Part shown: positions 1-8,191 of the stretch, in pieces
How positions within the stretch are numbered: position 1 is the first letter of the stretch
How the letters are laid out: each line of letters starts with the position of its first letter
Assembly: GCF_009617575.1 (NCBI RefSeq)
Contig: NZ_WIXJ01000006.1
Span: 118,390-182,389 of the forward strand
Direction of reading: 5' to 3'
Length of the DNA: 64,000 nucleotides
From: Rhodocyclus gracilis
Lineage (GTDB): Bacteria > Pseudomonadota > Gammaproteobacteria > Burkholderiales > Rhodocyclaceae
Notes under the pieces: model-generated
The model's database searches: none
Seen by the model: only the letters and a program-made list of their open reading frames with translations
What the model was told of the DNA's origin: nothing
Program-made: the position numbers and the translations under genes

Positions 1-731
1 TCGTCGAGGCGCGAACTACCCGACGACACATGCAGTTCGACGCTGTCGGCGCCGCCCTGCGCATTGACCCAGACGCGCAGCACGACCTTGCCCTCCTCGC
101 CCGCCCGACGCGCCAGCGGCGGGTAGACAGGTGGCGGGTTGTGCAGATAGTGCGCGTCGAAACGCGGTGGACTGAACGCGCCCTCCGCTCCAGCAATTGA
201 CGCGGCGGCAGACCCAGCGACGCCCGTCGTGGCCGACACCGCCATCTCGACGGATGTCGCATTGGCAGGCGCCGGCGCCGCCGGCGCCTCTGCCACCCGA
301 CGGCTCGTCACGGCCACCGCCGCTACGGTTGTGCGAGAAGTGGCAACCCGCGTTGTCACATTCGCTGCGCTCGCTGCGGGCGGAGAATGCGCGGGCATCG
401 GCGACGCTGAATGCTCCGGCACCAAGAGGTCGACCACCAGCGGCGGTAAAGGCGTCGTGACGGGCGGCGGCGTACCGACCAGCCAGACAATGAAGGCGCC
501 GTGCGCGACGACGAGGCCAACCAGCAGTGCGCCACGCGCGCGCTGGCCGTGCCCAGCATCCGGCGCAATAGCAGGCCCAACAACGTGGCTATCGCCCGGT
601 GCAGCACCTTGCTCATCAGCGCGCCCATTCGCGTATCCAGCGCAGCGGCCACGCCCTCGTGCAACCCCCTCTCGCGCCAGAACGCGAGCCGGCGTCAGGC
701 GCCCGCCGGGCATCGACCATGGCGAACTCAT
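1..731 (-). CDS. tonB: TonB energy transducer, C-terminus cut by window edge
   Basis: Links the inner-membrane proton motive force (ExbB/ExbD) to outer-membrane receptors. The frame read from the ATG at 731 stays open to base 1. It has a hydrophobic segment at about residues 75-97, then a Pro/Ala/Thr-rich spacer, then the start of a TonB C-terminal domain with the typical NPPPVYPPLARRAGEEG stretch followed by a VVLRVWV strand. The start codon overlaps the stop of the upstream PepSY gene (ATGA) and has a GGGAGG-like site before it. About 75 residues precede the membrane helix, more than usual for TonB, so translation may begin further in; no better in-frame start is obvious. Third gene of an operon behind a cobalamin riboswitch and a TonB-dependent receptor, so it is probably a receptor-dedicated TonB. 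The last residues lie outside the window. Confidence 0.85.
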   Translation of the reverse strand, partial: MSSPWSMPGGRLTPARVLAREGVARGRGRCAGYANGRADEQGAAPGDSHVVGPAIAPDAGHGQRARGALLVGLVVAHGAFIVWLVGTPPPVTTPLPPLVVDLLVPEHSASPMPAHSPPAASAANVTTRVATSRTTVAAVAVTSRRVAEAPAAPAPANATSVEMAVSATTGVAGSAAASIAGAEGAFSPPRFDAHYLHNPPPVYPPLARRAGEEGKVVLRVWVNAQGGADSVELHVSSGSSRLD

Positions 732-2308
732 GACGCACCTCCCGCCACCGGCTGGCGTGGCCGGCGCAGACGGCGCCAGCCAAGCACACACCCCGCGCCA
801 CAGATGACGACGCCGAGCGCAGAAAGGACGATCACCGCAACGTCGCGCCCCAGCGTCCAGGTCGCCAGCGGCGGGAAATCGAGGCGATGCAGCGCCCCGA
901 AGAGCCAGCGATGCCAGCGGCTAGCGCTGTCGACGCGCGCCTCGATGTGCGCCGTCGTCGGGTTGAGATAAACGAGCGTGTGCTCCGCGTCAGCGAAGCG
1001 CAGCCGCAGTACCGGCCAGCTGCGCGGCCGATGGCGCAGCGGGTAGTAGTTATCGTCCGCCTGGTCGAGCCAGTCGGCCGCTACCAGCGGCGCCTGCGGG
1101 CGCAACTGACGGGCGCGCGCGATCAGATCGGCGCGCGGCAGAAACGCCGTCACCTCGCCCGCCGGCAAGGACTGCACGCGACTGCCGCTGCCATCGAGCA
1201 GCACGGCATACGGCGCGCCACCCAGACGCTGCCATTGAATCTCGCGTACCGCCGGATCGGCGGCTGCCGCCGGCCAATGCGCCAGCACCGACGCATCGAG
1301 CGGCCCGCCAGCCAGAACCTTTTGCTCGGCCGACAGCGAAGCCCCCCCCGCCAGCCAGCCGAAGGGCGACAAGGACAGCCAACCGCTGAATAGCCAGGTC
1401 GCGACAAACACCCCGCCGGCGATGCCCGCCCAATGGTGCCAGCGCTTGACGCCATGGCGATACGGCGATACCCGCCCGCCCGGATAAGGCGAACGCCAGC
1501 GCAAACGCTGGATCCCGAGGAGAAGGCCGCCAAGGGCCAGCAGCAGGGCGGCGAAACTCAACCAGAGCACGACCGCGCGCCACAGTTCGCTCATCTGCCG
1601 CAAAGGGGTGAAATACAGCCAGTGCAGCACGCTGCCGACCCAGTTCCAGGCGCGCTCCTGCGCGTCGCTATCGAGCACGACTTCACCGCTGCGCTGCGAC
1701 ACATAGAAGGCATGCCCGGCGGCATCGTCGATCTCGACGCGATAAAACGGTCGCCAGGCGTCGAAACGCTTGTAAACCGTCCACTGGTCGCGCGTCAGTT
1801 CGACGACCGTTGCGTTGGCCGTGGCGCCGACCGCTTCACTGGCCTTTTCACCGGCCATCGTCCTGAACGGCGTTCCGGCCACGGCGCTGGCGGGTGCGCT
1901 GCTCGGCGACAGCCCGGCCGCCACCGTCGCCAGAAGAAAATTCTGCGCGATGGCCGCTGCCTCCTCAGCCGACACCGGCGGACGCGGCGTGCCGTCGGTA
2001 GCCGCCACAGCCCACCAGCGACCGCCCGCCAGAAAGTGATACGTCGGCCCGGCGGCCGTGCGGTTAACGCGCACGACCTCGGGCCAACCGGGCAAGGCCA
2101 GCGCCTGCCAGGCCGCCAGCGGCGTCACGCCAGGCACTTGCAGAGCCAGCGCCGGCAAGGCGCGCAGACGCTCCGCCTCGGTCAGCTGCGGGCGCGCCAC
2201 GAACAACATGACAACGCCCGAAACACACCAGAGCAGGACGACAAGGCCCAGGCCGACGCCAAGCCAGCGATGCGTCAGATGCAGCCAGCGCATGACGCGC
2301 CCGGCCAC
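728..2308 (-). CDS. PepSY-associated transmembrane protein
   Basis: Inner-membrane protein of the PepSY-TM family, often encoded next to TonB-dependent siderophore receptors and thought to help release or reduce the imported metal complex. The 526-residue product starts with an HLTHRWLG motif and a helix (about residues 7-36), then a large periplasmic region, and further helices near residues 240-262, 290-312 and 490-512, with conserved His residues at the helix ends (HRW, KRWHHWAG, HRWLFGALH). The GTG at 2308 is used here; an ATG five codons in (2293) is an alternative. It sits between the receptor (stop at 2310) and tonB (4-base overlap), so the three form one operon under a cobalamin riboswitch. 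The family call is firm; a role in corrinoid or cobalt-complex uptake is inference. Confidence 0.85.
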   Translation of the reverse strand: MAGRVMRWLHLTHRWLGVGLGLVVLLWCVSGVVMLFVARPQLTEAERLRALPALALQVPGVTPLAAWQALALPGWPEVVRVNRTAAGPTYHFLAGGRWWAVAATDGTPRPPVSAEEAAAIAQNFLLATVAAGLSPSSAPASAVAGTPFRTMAGEKASEAVGATANATVVELTRDQWTVYKRFDAWRPFYRVEIDDAAGHAFYVSQRSGEVVLDSDAQERAWNWVGSVLHWLYFTPLRQMSELWRAVVLWLSFAALLLALGGLLLGIQRLRWRSPYPGGRVSPYRHGVKRWHHWAGIAGGVFVATWLFSGWLSLSPFGWLAGGASLSAEQKVLAGGPLDASVLAHWPAAAADPAVREIQWQRLGGAPYAVLLDGSGSRVQSLPAGEVTAFLPRADLIARARQLRPQAPLVAADWLDQADDNYYPLRHRPRSWPVLRLRFADAEHTLVYLNPTTAHIEARVDSASRWHRWLFGALHRLDFPPLATWTLGRDVAVIVLSALGVVICGAGCVLGWRRLRRPRQPVAGGAS

Positions 2309-2309
2309 G

Positions 2310-4487
2310 TCAGAAGCTCATCTCGGCCACCAGCTCCAGCCGGCGCGAGTCGCCGAGCACAAACTGGCTGTTGTACGCGCTCGTCGCGTACACGCGGTCG
2401 GTCAGATTACGGCCGAAGAGACGCAGCGTCGTCCGTTTGTCGACCGTCCACGCGAGACTGGCGTCGGCCACCGTGTAGGCCGGCAATTCGCTGAGATTGG
2501 CGTTATCGGCGTAACGCTTGCCGACATAGCGCCCACCCAGCGAGGCCTGCCAGGCGCCGATGCGGTAATGCGCCCAGAGATTGGCAACGCGCTCCGGCAC
2601 ATTGGTCGGGCGATTGCCGGCACGCGACATCGCCACCCCGCCGACCGACTCGGAAAACTCGTCGTAACGCGCCTGCAAGGTCGTGAAGTTGCCCTCGACG
2701 CGCCAGTTTTTCCAGGGTGAGATGGCGCCCGTCAGCTCGATCCCCTGCGAATGCTGGCTGCCGCCCTGAATCGACAGGGCCGCGTTATTGGGGTCGCGGG
2801 TGATGATGTCGTCTTTCTTGATGCGGTAGACCGCCGCCGTCCACTCGCCACGCCCCTCGGCAAAGCTCTGCTTGATGCCGGCCTCGATCTGCCGGCCGGT
2901 GGTCAGGCGATACGAGCGGTTGGCGAGATTCATGCTCACCAGACTGGTCACCGGATCGCTGCCGGTGCTCGCCTGCACGTAGAGCGAAGTCGCCTGCGTG
3001 GCGCGGAACGTCAGCCCGAGGCGATAGGCATTGCCGGCGAGCGTCGTCGTCAGGCCAGTGCCGCCACCGACGAGATCGCTGCGCGAGATGTCGGCCAGGT
3101 CGCGACGCGCGCCGGCCAGCAGCAGCCAGCGCTCGCTCAGAGTCCACGCGTCCTCGGCATAGAAGGCGTTGAAGGTCGTTGCCGTCTCGTAGCGCGGCAG
3201 CGTCGGATCGGCGCTCGCCCAGTTCCCGTGATCGGGATTGCTGGCGCTGACGACCGACGAGCCGCTGTAGGGTGAGTTGTTGATGTGGCGGAAATTCACG
3301 CGTGCCGTTTCCCAGCCGAGAACCGTCGCATGACCGTCATGGCGCAGCGCCGCTTCCAGACGGTTGCCGGTCTGCGCCATCTCGTGTTCGATGTGCAGGT
3401 AATCGCTGCGCGCCACCGTACCCAGCGCCGGATTGAGCCGGTAGTTCTCGATGTTCTGCCAGAGACGCGTCGCTTGCAGGGTGTACAGCTCGTTGCTCAG
3501 GGTCAGGCCGTCATTGACGCGCCACTCGCCACGCAGGCGCAGGCGCTTGTCTTCGTAGCGGATGTTCGAGTTATCGGCGTTGTAGTTTTCGCGGCGCAGC
3601 GACTCCTCAATGTGGCCGTTGTTGGTCGGCGTGCCCCAGTAACGCTCGGGATGCTGCATGCTGTAGTCGGCAATCAGATCGAGGCGAACGTCGCTCGACG
3701 GCTGCAGGCGCAGAGTGCTCATCAGCTTGCCGCCGCGCGAATCGCCAAGATCGCGATAACCGGGGCTGGCCGTGCCGTAGGCATCGAGGCGAAAACTGCC
3801 GATCTCGCCAACGGCGCCCGTCGCACCGACGCCGGCGCGCGTGCCGCCTTCGCTATCGACACCCAGTAACGTCTCGAGACTCGCCTGCCGGCTGGGCGCC
3901 TTGCGCACGGCGTTGACCGTCGCCCCGACCGTACCGCTGCCAAACACCACCGACGCCGGCCCGCGCAGCACTTCGACGCGCTCGTAGCCCCAGGCGCTGC
4001 CGGGATAATTCTGCGTGCCCGCGCCGGTCTGCAAACGCACGCCGTCTTCGGCGATACCGACCGAGTTGGTGCCGGAAAAACCCCGGCTGGAAAACGACAG
4101 CCCACCATTACCGCCCGAGCCGGTATCGGTCAGGCCGGTGCTGCGGGTAATCGCCTCGCGCACCTGAAAATCGCCGCGTTCGCGCATGGCAACGCTATCG
4201 ATAGTGTCAACACTGGCCGGCAGATCGCGCGTCGCGATGCCGGTCCGCGAACCGGTCAGGCTTACCTGATCCAGCGCCAGCGTCGCGACATCCTGACTGG
4301 CGCTGACTTCGACGGTCGACAACTGCGTCTGCGCATGAGCACTGCCGACGGCAGCAAAGGCCGCCGCCAGCGCCAGCGATACGGGAGAGACGCCCAAACG
4401 CCCGCCACGACCGGCGGACGGGGTGAAACGGAAAGAAGCCGAGGGGAAACAACGATGGCCGGGAACCCGGCGGCGACGAAAAGACAC
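2310..4487 (-). CDS. TonB-dependent outer-membrane receptor, probably for corrinoids or cobalt complexes
   Basis: Outer-membrane gated channel of about 725 residues. It has an N-terminal signal region ending near an AHAQ cleavage site, a TonB-box-like TVEVSAS segment just after it, a plug domain with the LRGPASVVFGSG motif, and a 22-strand barrel ending in an aromatic residue (EMSF). By sequence it resembles the siderophore receptor branch (FhuA/FhuE-like). The upstream leader contains a full cobalamin riboswitch, so its expression should fall when B12 is abundant; the cargo is therefore likely a corrinoid or a cobalt chelate. The GTG at 4487 is preferred because AGGAG lies 8 bases before it; GTG at 4496 is too close to that site. 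First gene of the receptor-PepSY-tonB operon. Confidence 0.88.
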   Translation of the reverse strand: MSFRRRRVPGHRCFPSASFRFTPSAGRGGRLGVSPVSLALAAAFAAVGSAHAQTQLSTVEVSASQDVATLALDQVSLTGSRTGIATRDLPASVDTIDSVAMRERGDFQVREAITRSTGLTDTGSGGNGGLSFSSRGFSGTNSVGIAEDGVRLQTGAGTQNYPGSAWGYERVEVLRGPASVVFGSGTVGATVNAVRKAPSRQASLETLLGVDSEGGTRAGVGATGAVGEIGSFRLDAYGTASPGYRDLGDSRGGKLMSTLRLQPSSDVRLDLIADYSMQHPERYWGTPTNNGHIEESLRRENYNADNSNIRYEDKRLRLRGEWRVNDGLTLSNELYTLQATRLWQNIENYRLNPALGTVARSDYLHIEHEMAQTGNRLEAALRHDGHATVLGWETARVNFRHINNSPYSGSSVVSASNPDHGNWASADPTLPRYETATTFNAFYAEDAWTLSERWLLLAGARRDLADISRSDLVGGGTGLTTTLAGNAYRLGLTFRATQATSLYVQASTGSDPVTSLVSMNLANRSYRLTTGRQIEAGIKQSFAEGRGEWTAAVYRIKKDDIITRDPNNAALSIQGGSQHSQGIELTGAISPWKNWRVEGNFTTLQARYDEFSESVGGVAMSRAGNRPTNVPERVANLWAHYRIGAWQASLGGRYVGKRYADNANLSELPAYTVADASLAWTVDKRTTLRLFGRNLTDRVYATSAYNSQFVLGDSRRLELVAEMSF

Positions 4488-4696
4488 GAGCAACACTCCT
4501 GAAGGTCAAGAACGACTGGCCGGGCATCAGGAGCAGGCACTACAGGGCACAGGCGCAGCGCGGGCACGGCGCAAACGCGCCCGCCCCGTCGCTTGGCGGC
4601 AACGGAAATCCCTGTCATGACTCGGCTCTATCCGCAACCCCGCGGCCAGAAGCTGGTTAATGCCGCGCCACCAACACAGGCAGCGCGTCATCGCAC

Positions 4697-4930
4697 GATC
4701 AAAGGCCGGTCTCCGGGCTCACACGTCTTGAGGCATCGCCTTCCCAAAACTGTCCCCTCCACAACGACTGGAGAGGTCCGAGGTTTCAGTGGCTGGCATT
4801 TCCGGGGAGGAAACGCCGTGATGCGTCCGCACGTGCTTACCGTTGCGGGGGCAGCCGAAGCTTGGCGGCCAGTGGCCGTGACTTCGTTCCCGTTTCACCC
4901 GGCGGTTGTGGCCGCCGGACACCTTTGATC
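4697..4930 (-). promoter_or_regulatory. Cobalamin riboswitch upstream of the TonB-dependent receptor
   Basis: Read on the minus strand, the leader shows the conserved order of a B12 riboswitch: GGTGTCC, then GGGTGAAACGGGAA, then GGCTGCCCCCGCAACGGTAA, then CACTG, then GGGAAGGCGATGCC, and finally GAGCCCGGAGACCGGCC. The two ends form a perfect 9-base P1 stem (4922-4930 with 4697-4705). About 200 bases separate it from the receptor start, room for an expression platform. It should turn the receptor-PepSY-tonB operon off when adenosylcobalamin is plentiful. Confidence 0.93.
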
Positions 4931-5027
4931 ACGTCACCCGGAATAGCCACGCTGCGTAGCGGGCTATCCCGAGTGGGCACGAATAGTACGCGTAAATGCG
5001 CCCGAGAGGGGCAACACGCCGCTGACA

Positions 5028-5057
5028 TTGCCGGCCGCGCAACGACTGGGCTATCAT
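5028..5057 (+). promoter_or_regulatory. Probable sigma70 promoter of the cobalamin operon
   Basis: TTGCCG (5028-5033) and TATCAT (5052-5057) are separated by 18 bases. The predicted start point falls at about 5064, just at the 5' edge of the plus-strand riboswitch, which fits well. Prediction from sequence only. Confidence 0.5.
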
Positions 5058-5064
5058 CCGCGAC

Positions 5065-5254
5065 CATTCGGGTGCCGCGCTCCACGTCCGTGGAGCCGGT
5101 GAAACGGGAAGCCGGTGACTCTGAGTTCGCGCTCGGACAGTCCGGCGCAGCCCCCGCTGCTGTAAGCCGGACGACTCCGCCATTCGCCACTGTGCACATG
5201 CACGGGAAGGCCGGCGGGGAAGGATGAAGGCAAGCCAGAAGACCGGCCCGATGA
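5065..5254 (+). promoter_or_regulatory. Cobalamin riboswitch upstream of cbiM
   Basis: The plus strand carries, in order, GGGTGCC, a hairpin, GCCGGTGAAACGGGAA, GCAGCCCCCGCTGCTGTAA, CCACTG, GGGAAGGCCGG and GGCAAGCCAGAAGACCGGCC, the signature of a B12 riboswitch. About 125 bases separate it from the cbiM start; no T-tract terminator is seen there, so control of translation or of a Rho-dependent stop is more likely than simple attenuation. It should control the whole cbi operon. Confidence 0.94.
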
Positions 5255-5379
5255 TTACGTAGCACCATTCTCCGGGGTGACGAGAACGGTTGTGATGATT
5301 TGCTGCGCGCGCCGTTCGCCCAGCCCTTCTTACGATCCGCCCCGCTGGTATCCGTTTTTGCCGCTTCCGAGGGGACGTC

Positions 5380-6057
5380 ATGCACATCATGGAGGGCTTT
5401 CTGCCGGTCGAGCACGCGCTGGGTTGGGCGCTGGCGTCGGCGCCCTTCGTCGCCGCAGGCATTGTTTCGATCCGGCGGACGATCCGCGCCCGCCCCGAAC
5501 TGCGCATGCTGCTCGGCGTTGCCGCTGCCTTCACCTTCGTCCTCTCGGCGCTGAAGCTGCCGTCGGTCACTGGCAGTTGCTCGCATCCCACTGGCACCGG
5601 CCTCGGCGCGATTCTTTTCGGCCCGGCGGCGATGGCACCGATTGGCGCCGTCGTCCTGCTCTTCCAGGCGCTGCTGCTGGCGCATGGCGGCCTGACGACG
5701 CTGGGCGCCAACCTGTTCTCGATGGCCATCGTCGGCCCCTTCGCTGCGGCCGGCGTCTTTCGCCTGACGAAAGGGCTGGGTGCGCCGTTTGCGCTGTCGA
5801 TCTTCCTCGCCGCCAGCCTCGCCGACCTTGCCACCTACGTCGTCACCTCGCTGCAACTGGCCTGGGCCTTCCCCGACCCGGTCGGCGGCATGGCCGCGTC
5901 ATTCGCCAAGTTCGCCGGAATCTTCGCCGTCACGCAAGTGCCGCTGGCGATCAGCGAGGGACTGCTGACGGTGCTCATCTTCAACGCGCTGGCGCGCTTC
6001 AATCCGCAGGAATTGCGCGAACTGCGCGTCACCGGCCAGGCGGAGTCGCAGGCATGA
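5380..6057 (+). CDS. cbiM: Cobalt ECF transporter, substrate-binding membrane subunit CbiM
   Basis: Membrane S-component that selects cobalt ions. The 225-residue protein begins with the diagnostic MHIMEG(F) N-terminus, whose His2 and N-terminal loop form the metal site in this family, and has about seven hydrophobic segments plus the conserved [18 protein letters not shown] region. GAGGGG lies 7 bases before the ATG. First gene of the riboswitch-controlled operon; its stop overlaps the cbiN start (ATGA). The cobalt rather than nickel assignment rests on the company of cbiN, cbiQ, cbiO and corrin genes. Confidence 0.95.
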   Translation: MHIMEGFLPVEHALGWALASAPFVAAGIVSIRRTIRARPELRMLLGVAAAFTFVLSALKLPSVTGSCSHPTGTGLGAILFGPAAMAPIGAVVLLFQALLLAHGGLTTLGANLFSMAIVGPFAAAGVFRLTKGLGAPFALSIFLAASLADLATYVVTSLQLAWAFPDPVGGMAASFAKFAGIFAVTQVPLAISEGLLTVLIFNALARFNPQELRELRVTGQAESQA

Positions 6058-6494
6058 AGCACCGCCAGAACCTGCTGTTGCTGATTGCCGTCATCCTCCT
6101 CGTCGCCCTGCCGCTCTGGCTGGTGCCGAAACCCGCTGCCGACGCCGAAGGCAAGACGGCCGACCTCTTCACCGGCGCCGACGACAAGGCGCGCGACCTG
6201 ATCGGCACCATCGACCCGCACTATCAGCCGTGGTTTGCTCCCTTGCTGGAGCCGGCCAGCAACGAGATTTCCTCGCTCCTTTTTGCCCTGCAAGCGGCGC
6301 TCGGCGCCGGCTTCATCGGCTACTACCTCGGCGTCTCGGTCACGCGCGAAAAAGCGGCGCGCACGGCAGCAGCGAACGCGAAGGCGGAAACACCATCAGG
6401 CGCGAAGAGGGTTTCGGCGGCGGCGGCACCCGCCGACGAAGTGCCAATTGCCGACGCCCGCGCCACCGGGGAGCCTGCCGCCCGTGCTGATTGA
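6054..6494 (+). CDS. cbiN: Cobalt ECF transporter subunit CbiN
   Basis: Small membrane partner of CbiM needed for cobalt loading. It has an N-terminal helix (about residues 8-24), a short periplasmic loop with the family pattern of a [19 protein letters not shown] segment, and a second helix near residues 78-97 ending in a GYYLG turn. At 146 residues it is longer than typical CbiN (about 95-100) because of an Ala/Lys-rich C-terminal tail of low complexity. Start overlaps the cbiM stop; end overlaps cbiQ by 11 bases. Confidence 0.93.
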   Translation: MKHRQNLLLLIAVILLVALPLWLVPKPAADAEGKTADLFTGADDKARDLIGTIDPHYQPWFAPLLEPASNEISSLLFALQAALGAGFIGYYLGVSVTREKAARTAAANAKAETPSGAKRVSAAAAPADEVPIADARATGEPAARAD

Positions 6495-7257
6495 GCAGGC
6501 CGCTTATGCCAACCGCTGGCGCACGGTGACGCCGGGCGCCAAGGCCCTCTTCGCCGGCTGCGGGCTGGTGGCGGCCTTTCTCGCCGCCGCGACGCCCTGG
6601 CAGGCGGCCGCCGTCACCACCTGCCTCGCGCTCGTCACCCTCGTCGGCGCCGGCATCGCGCCCCGCCTGTACCTGCGCGTGGCGGCGCCGGCGCTTGGCT
6701 TTCTCGCCATCGGCTGCCTGTCGCTCACCTACTCACTTAATTTTGACAGCGACAGCGGCGGACTCTCGCTCGCCGCCAGCGCCAGTGGCCGCACGCAGGC
6801 GCTCGAAACTGGCGCACGCGCGCTGACGGCGCTCGCCGCCCTGCTCTTCCTCGTCCTCAGCACGCCGCTGAGCGACCTGATCGCGTTGCTCCGACGCCTG
6901 CAGATGCCGGAAATCCTGCTCGACATCATGGTGCTCTGCTACCGCACACTCTTCGTCTTCAGCGCCGCCCTGCGCGACATCCATACCGCGCAGGCGGCAC
7001 GTCTGGGCTATGCCGCCCCGCGTCTGGCGCTACGCTCTTCGGCGCTCTTGCTGGCCGGCCTCGTCGGTCAGATCTGGCAACGCGCGCACGCCCTCCATCT
7101 GGCCGCCGAGGCACGTAACGGCGACGGCCCGCTGCGCTTTCTTGCCCCCCCCTTCCGGCACGCCCGACGCGACACGACGATTGCCGCCCTGGCCGGGCTG
7201 GCCCTGATCGCCCTCGCCGCCAGCGCCCGCATCGCTGCACGCTGGCATCCGGCATGA
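6484..7257 (+). CDS. cbiQ: Cobalt ECF transporter T-component CbiQ
   Basis: Membrane coupling subunit that joins CbiMN to the ATPase. The 257-residue product has four to five hydrophobic segments and the two Ala-Arg-containing coupling stretches expected of T-components (a RDIHTAQAARLGY-type segment near residue 170, and HALHLAAEARNGDG near residue 205). The GTG at 6484 is chosen because GGGGAG lies 10 bases before it and because it gives the common short overlap with cbiN; no ATG lies near. Overlaps cbiO by four bases. Confidence 0.93.
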   Translation: MLIEQAAYANRWRTVTPGAKALFAGCGLVAAFLAAATPWQAAAVTTCLALVTLVGAGIAPRLYLRVAAPALGFLAIGCLSLTYSLNFDSDSGGLSLAASASGRTQALETGARALTALAALLFLVLSTPLSDLIALLRRLQMPEILLDIMVLCYRTLFVFSAALRDIHTAQAARLGYAAPRLALRSSALLLAGLVGQIWQRAHALHLAAEARNGDGPLRFLAPPFRHARRDTTIAALAGLALIALAASARIAARWHPA

Positions 7258-8165
7258 GCACGCGCATGAACTCACGCAGCGCCGCGCCCATCCCCCCACG
7301 GAACGGCCCCCTGCTCGAATTCGACGCCTTGCGCTATCGCTACGACGACGGCACGGCGGGCCTTGACGGCTGTTCGCTGAGCGTGCAGTCGGGCAGCCGC
7401 AACGCGCTGATCGGCGCCAATGGCTCTGGCAAGACGACGCTCTTCCTGCACGCCAACGGCCTGTTGCGCCCCGAGGCGGGCGAAGTGCGTTACGCCGGCA
7501 CGCCGCTCGACTACCGACGCGCCGGCCTGCGCGCCGCCCGCACGCACATCGGGATCGTTTTCCAGAACCCCGAGCATCAACTCTTCTCCGCCAACGTGCG
7601 CGAAGACGTCTCCTTCGGCCCGCTCAACCTTGGCCTTGATACGGCGACCGTCAGCGCGCGCGTCGACGCGGCGCTCGCCGCCGTCGGCATGCAGACGCTG
7701 GCCGAGCGGCCGGTGCACAACCTCAGCTTCGGCCAGAAAAAGCGCGTTGCCATCGCCGGCGTACTGGCCATGCAGCCGCGCGTGCTGCTGCTCGACGAAC
7801 CCATGGCCGGCCTCGACGCACGCATGCAGGACGACCTGCTCGCCCTGCTCGAACGCCTGCATCACGACGGCATGACCATCCTGCTGGCGACGCACGACAT
7901 CGATTTCGCCTATCGCTGGGCCGACCAGATTCACCTGATGGCTGCCGGACGCTGCACCGCCACACTCGCCACTGCCTCGCTCGCCGAGCACGCCGACGCG
8001 CTCGCCGCCGCCGGCCTCCGTCTACCCGACGTCATCCACGTACAGCGCGCCCTCGTCGCGCACGGTGTCTTGCCGGCCAGCGCGCCGGCCGCCACCTGCC
8101 TGAGCGATCTGCTCGCCCGACTGGAACGCCTGCGCAGCAATGCGCCATCCACCGCCAGCGTCTGA
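7254..8165 (+). CDS. cbiO: Cobalt ECF transporter ATPase CbiO
   Basis: ATP-binding subunit powering cobalt import. Walker A GANGSGKTT is at residues 54-62, a Q-loop FQNPEHQLF near residue 102 (the NPxxQLF pattern is typical of ECF ATPases), the signature LSFGQKKR near residue 160, Walker B VLLLDEP near 180 and the switch His in LLATHD near 207. Length 303 residues includes a C-terminal extension of about 50. An upstream ATG two codons after the first (MNSRS) is an alternative start. Last of the four transporter genes, 26 bases before cbiF. Confidence 0.95.
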   Translation: MSTRMNSRSAAPIPPRNGPLLEFDALRYRYDDGTAGLDGCSLSVQSGSRNALIGANGSGKTTLFLHANGLLRPEAGEVRYAGTPLDYRRAGLRAARTHIGIVFQNPEHQLFSANVREDVSFGPLNLGLDTATVSARVDAALAAVGMQTLAERPVHNLSFGQKKRVAIAGVLAMQPRVLLLDEPMAGLDARMQDDLLALLERLHHDGMTILLATHDIDFAYRWADQIHLMAAGRCTATLATASLAEHADALAAAGLRLPDVIHVQRALVAHGVLPASAPAATCLSDLLARLERLRSNAPSTASV

Positions 8166-8191
8166 ACTCCACCGCCCATCTCCCACACGTC

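Noticed and set aside
229..807. Plus-strand frames over the tonB region, and a second minus-strand frame (664-356).
   Set aside because: Only the minus frame from 731 contains a helix, a Pro-rich spacer and the TonB C-terminal motif; the others have no such order.
5277..6053. A frame starting at 5277 that runs into cbiN.
   Set aside because: The part before 6054 overlaps cbiM in another frame and has no family features; cbiN starts at 6054.
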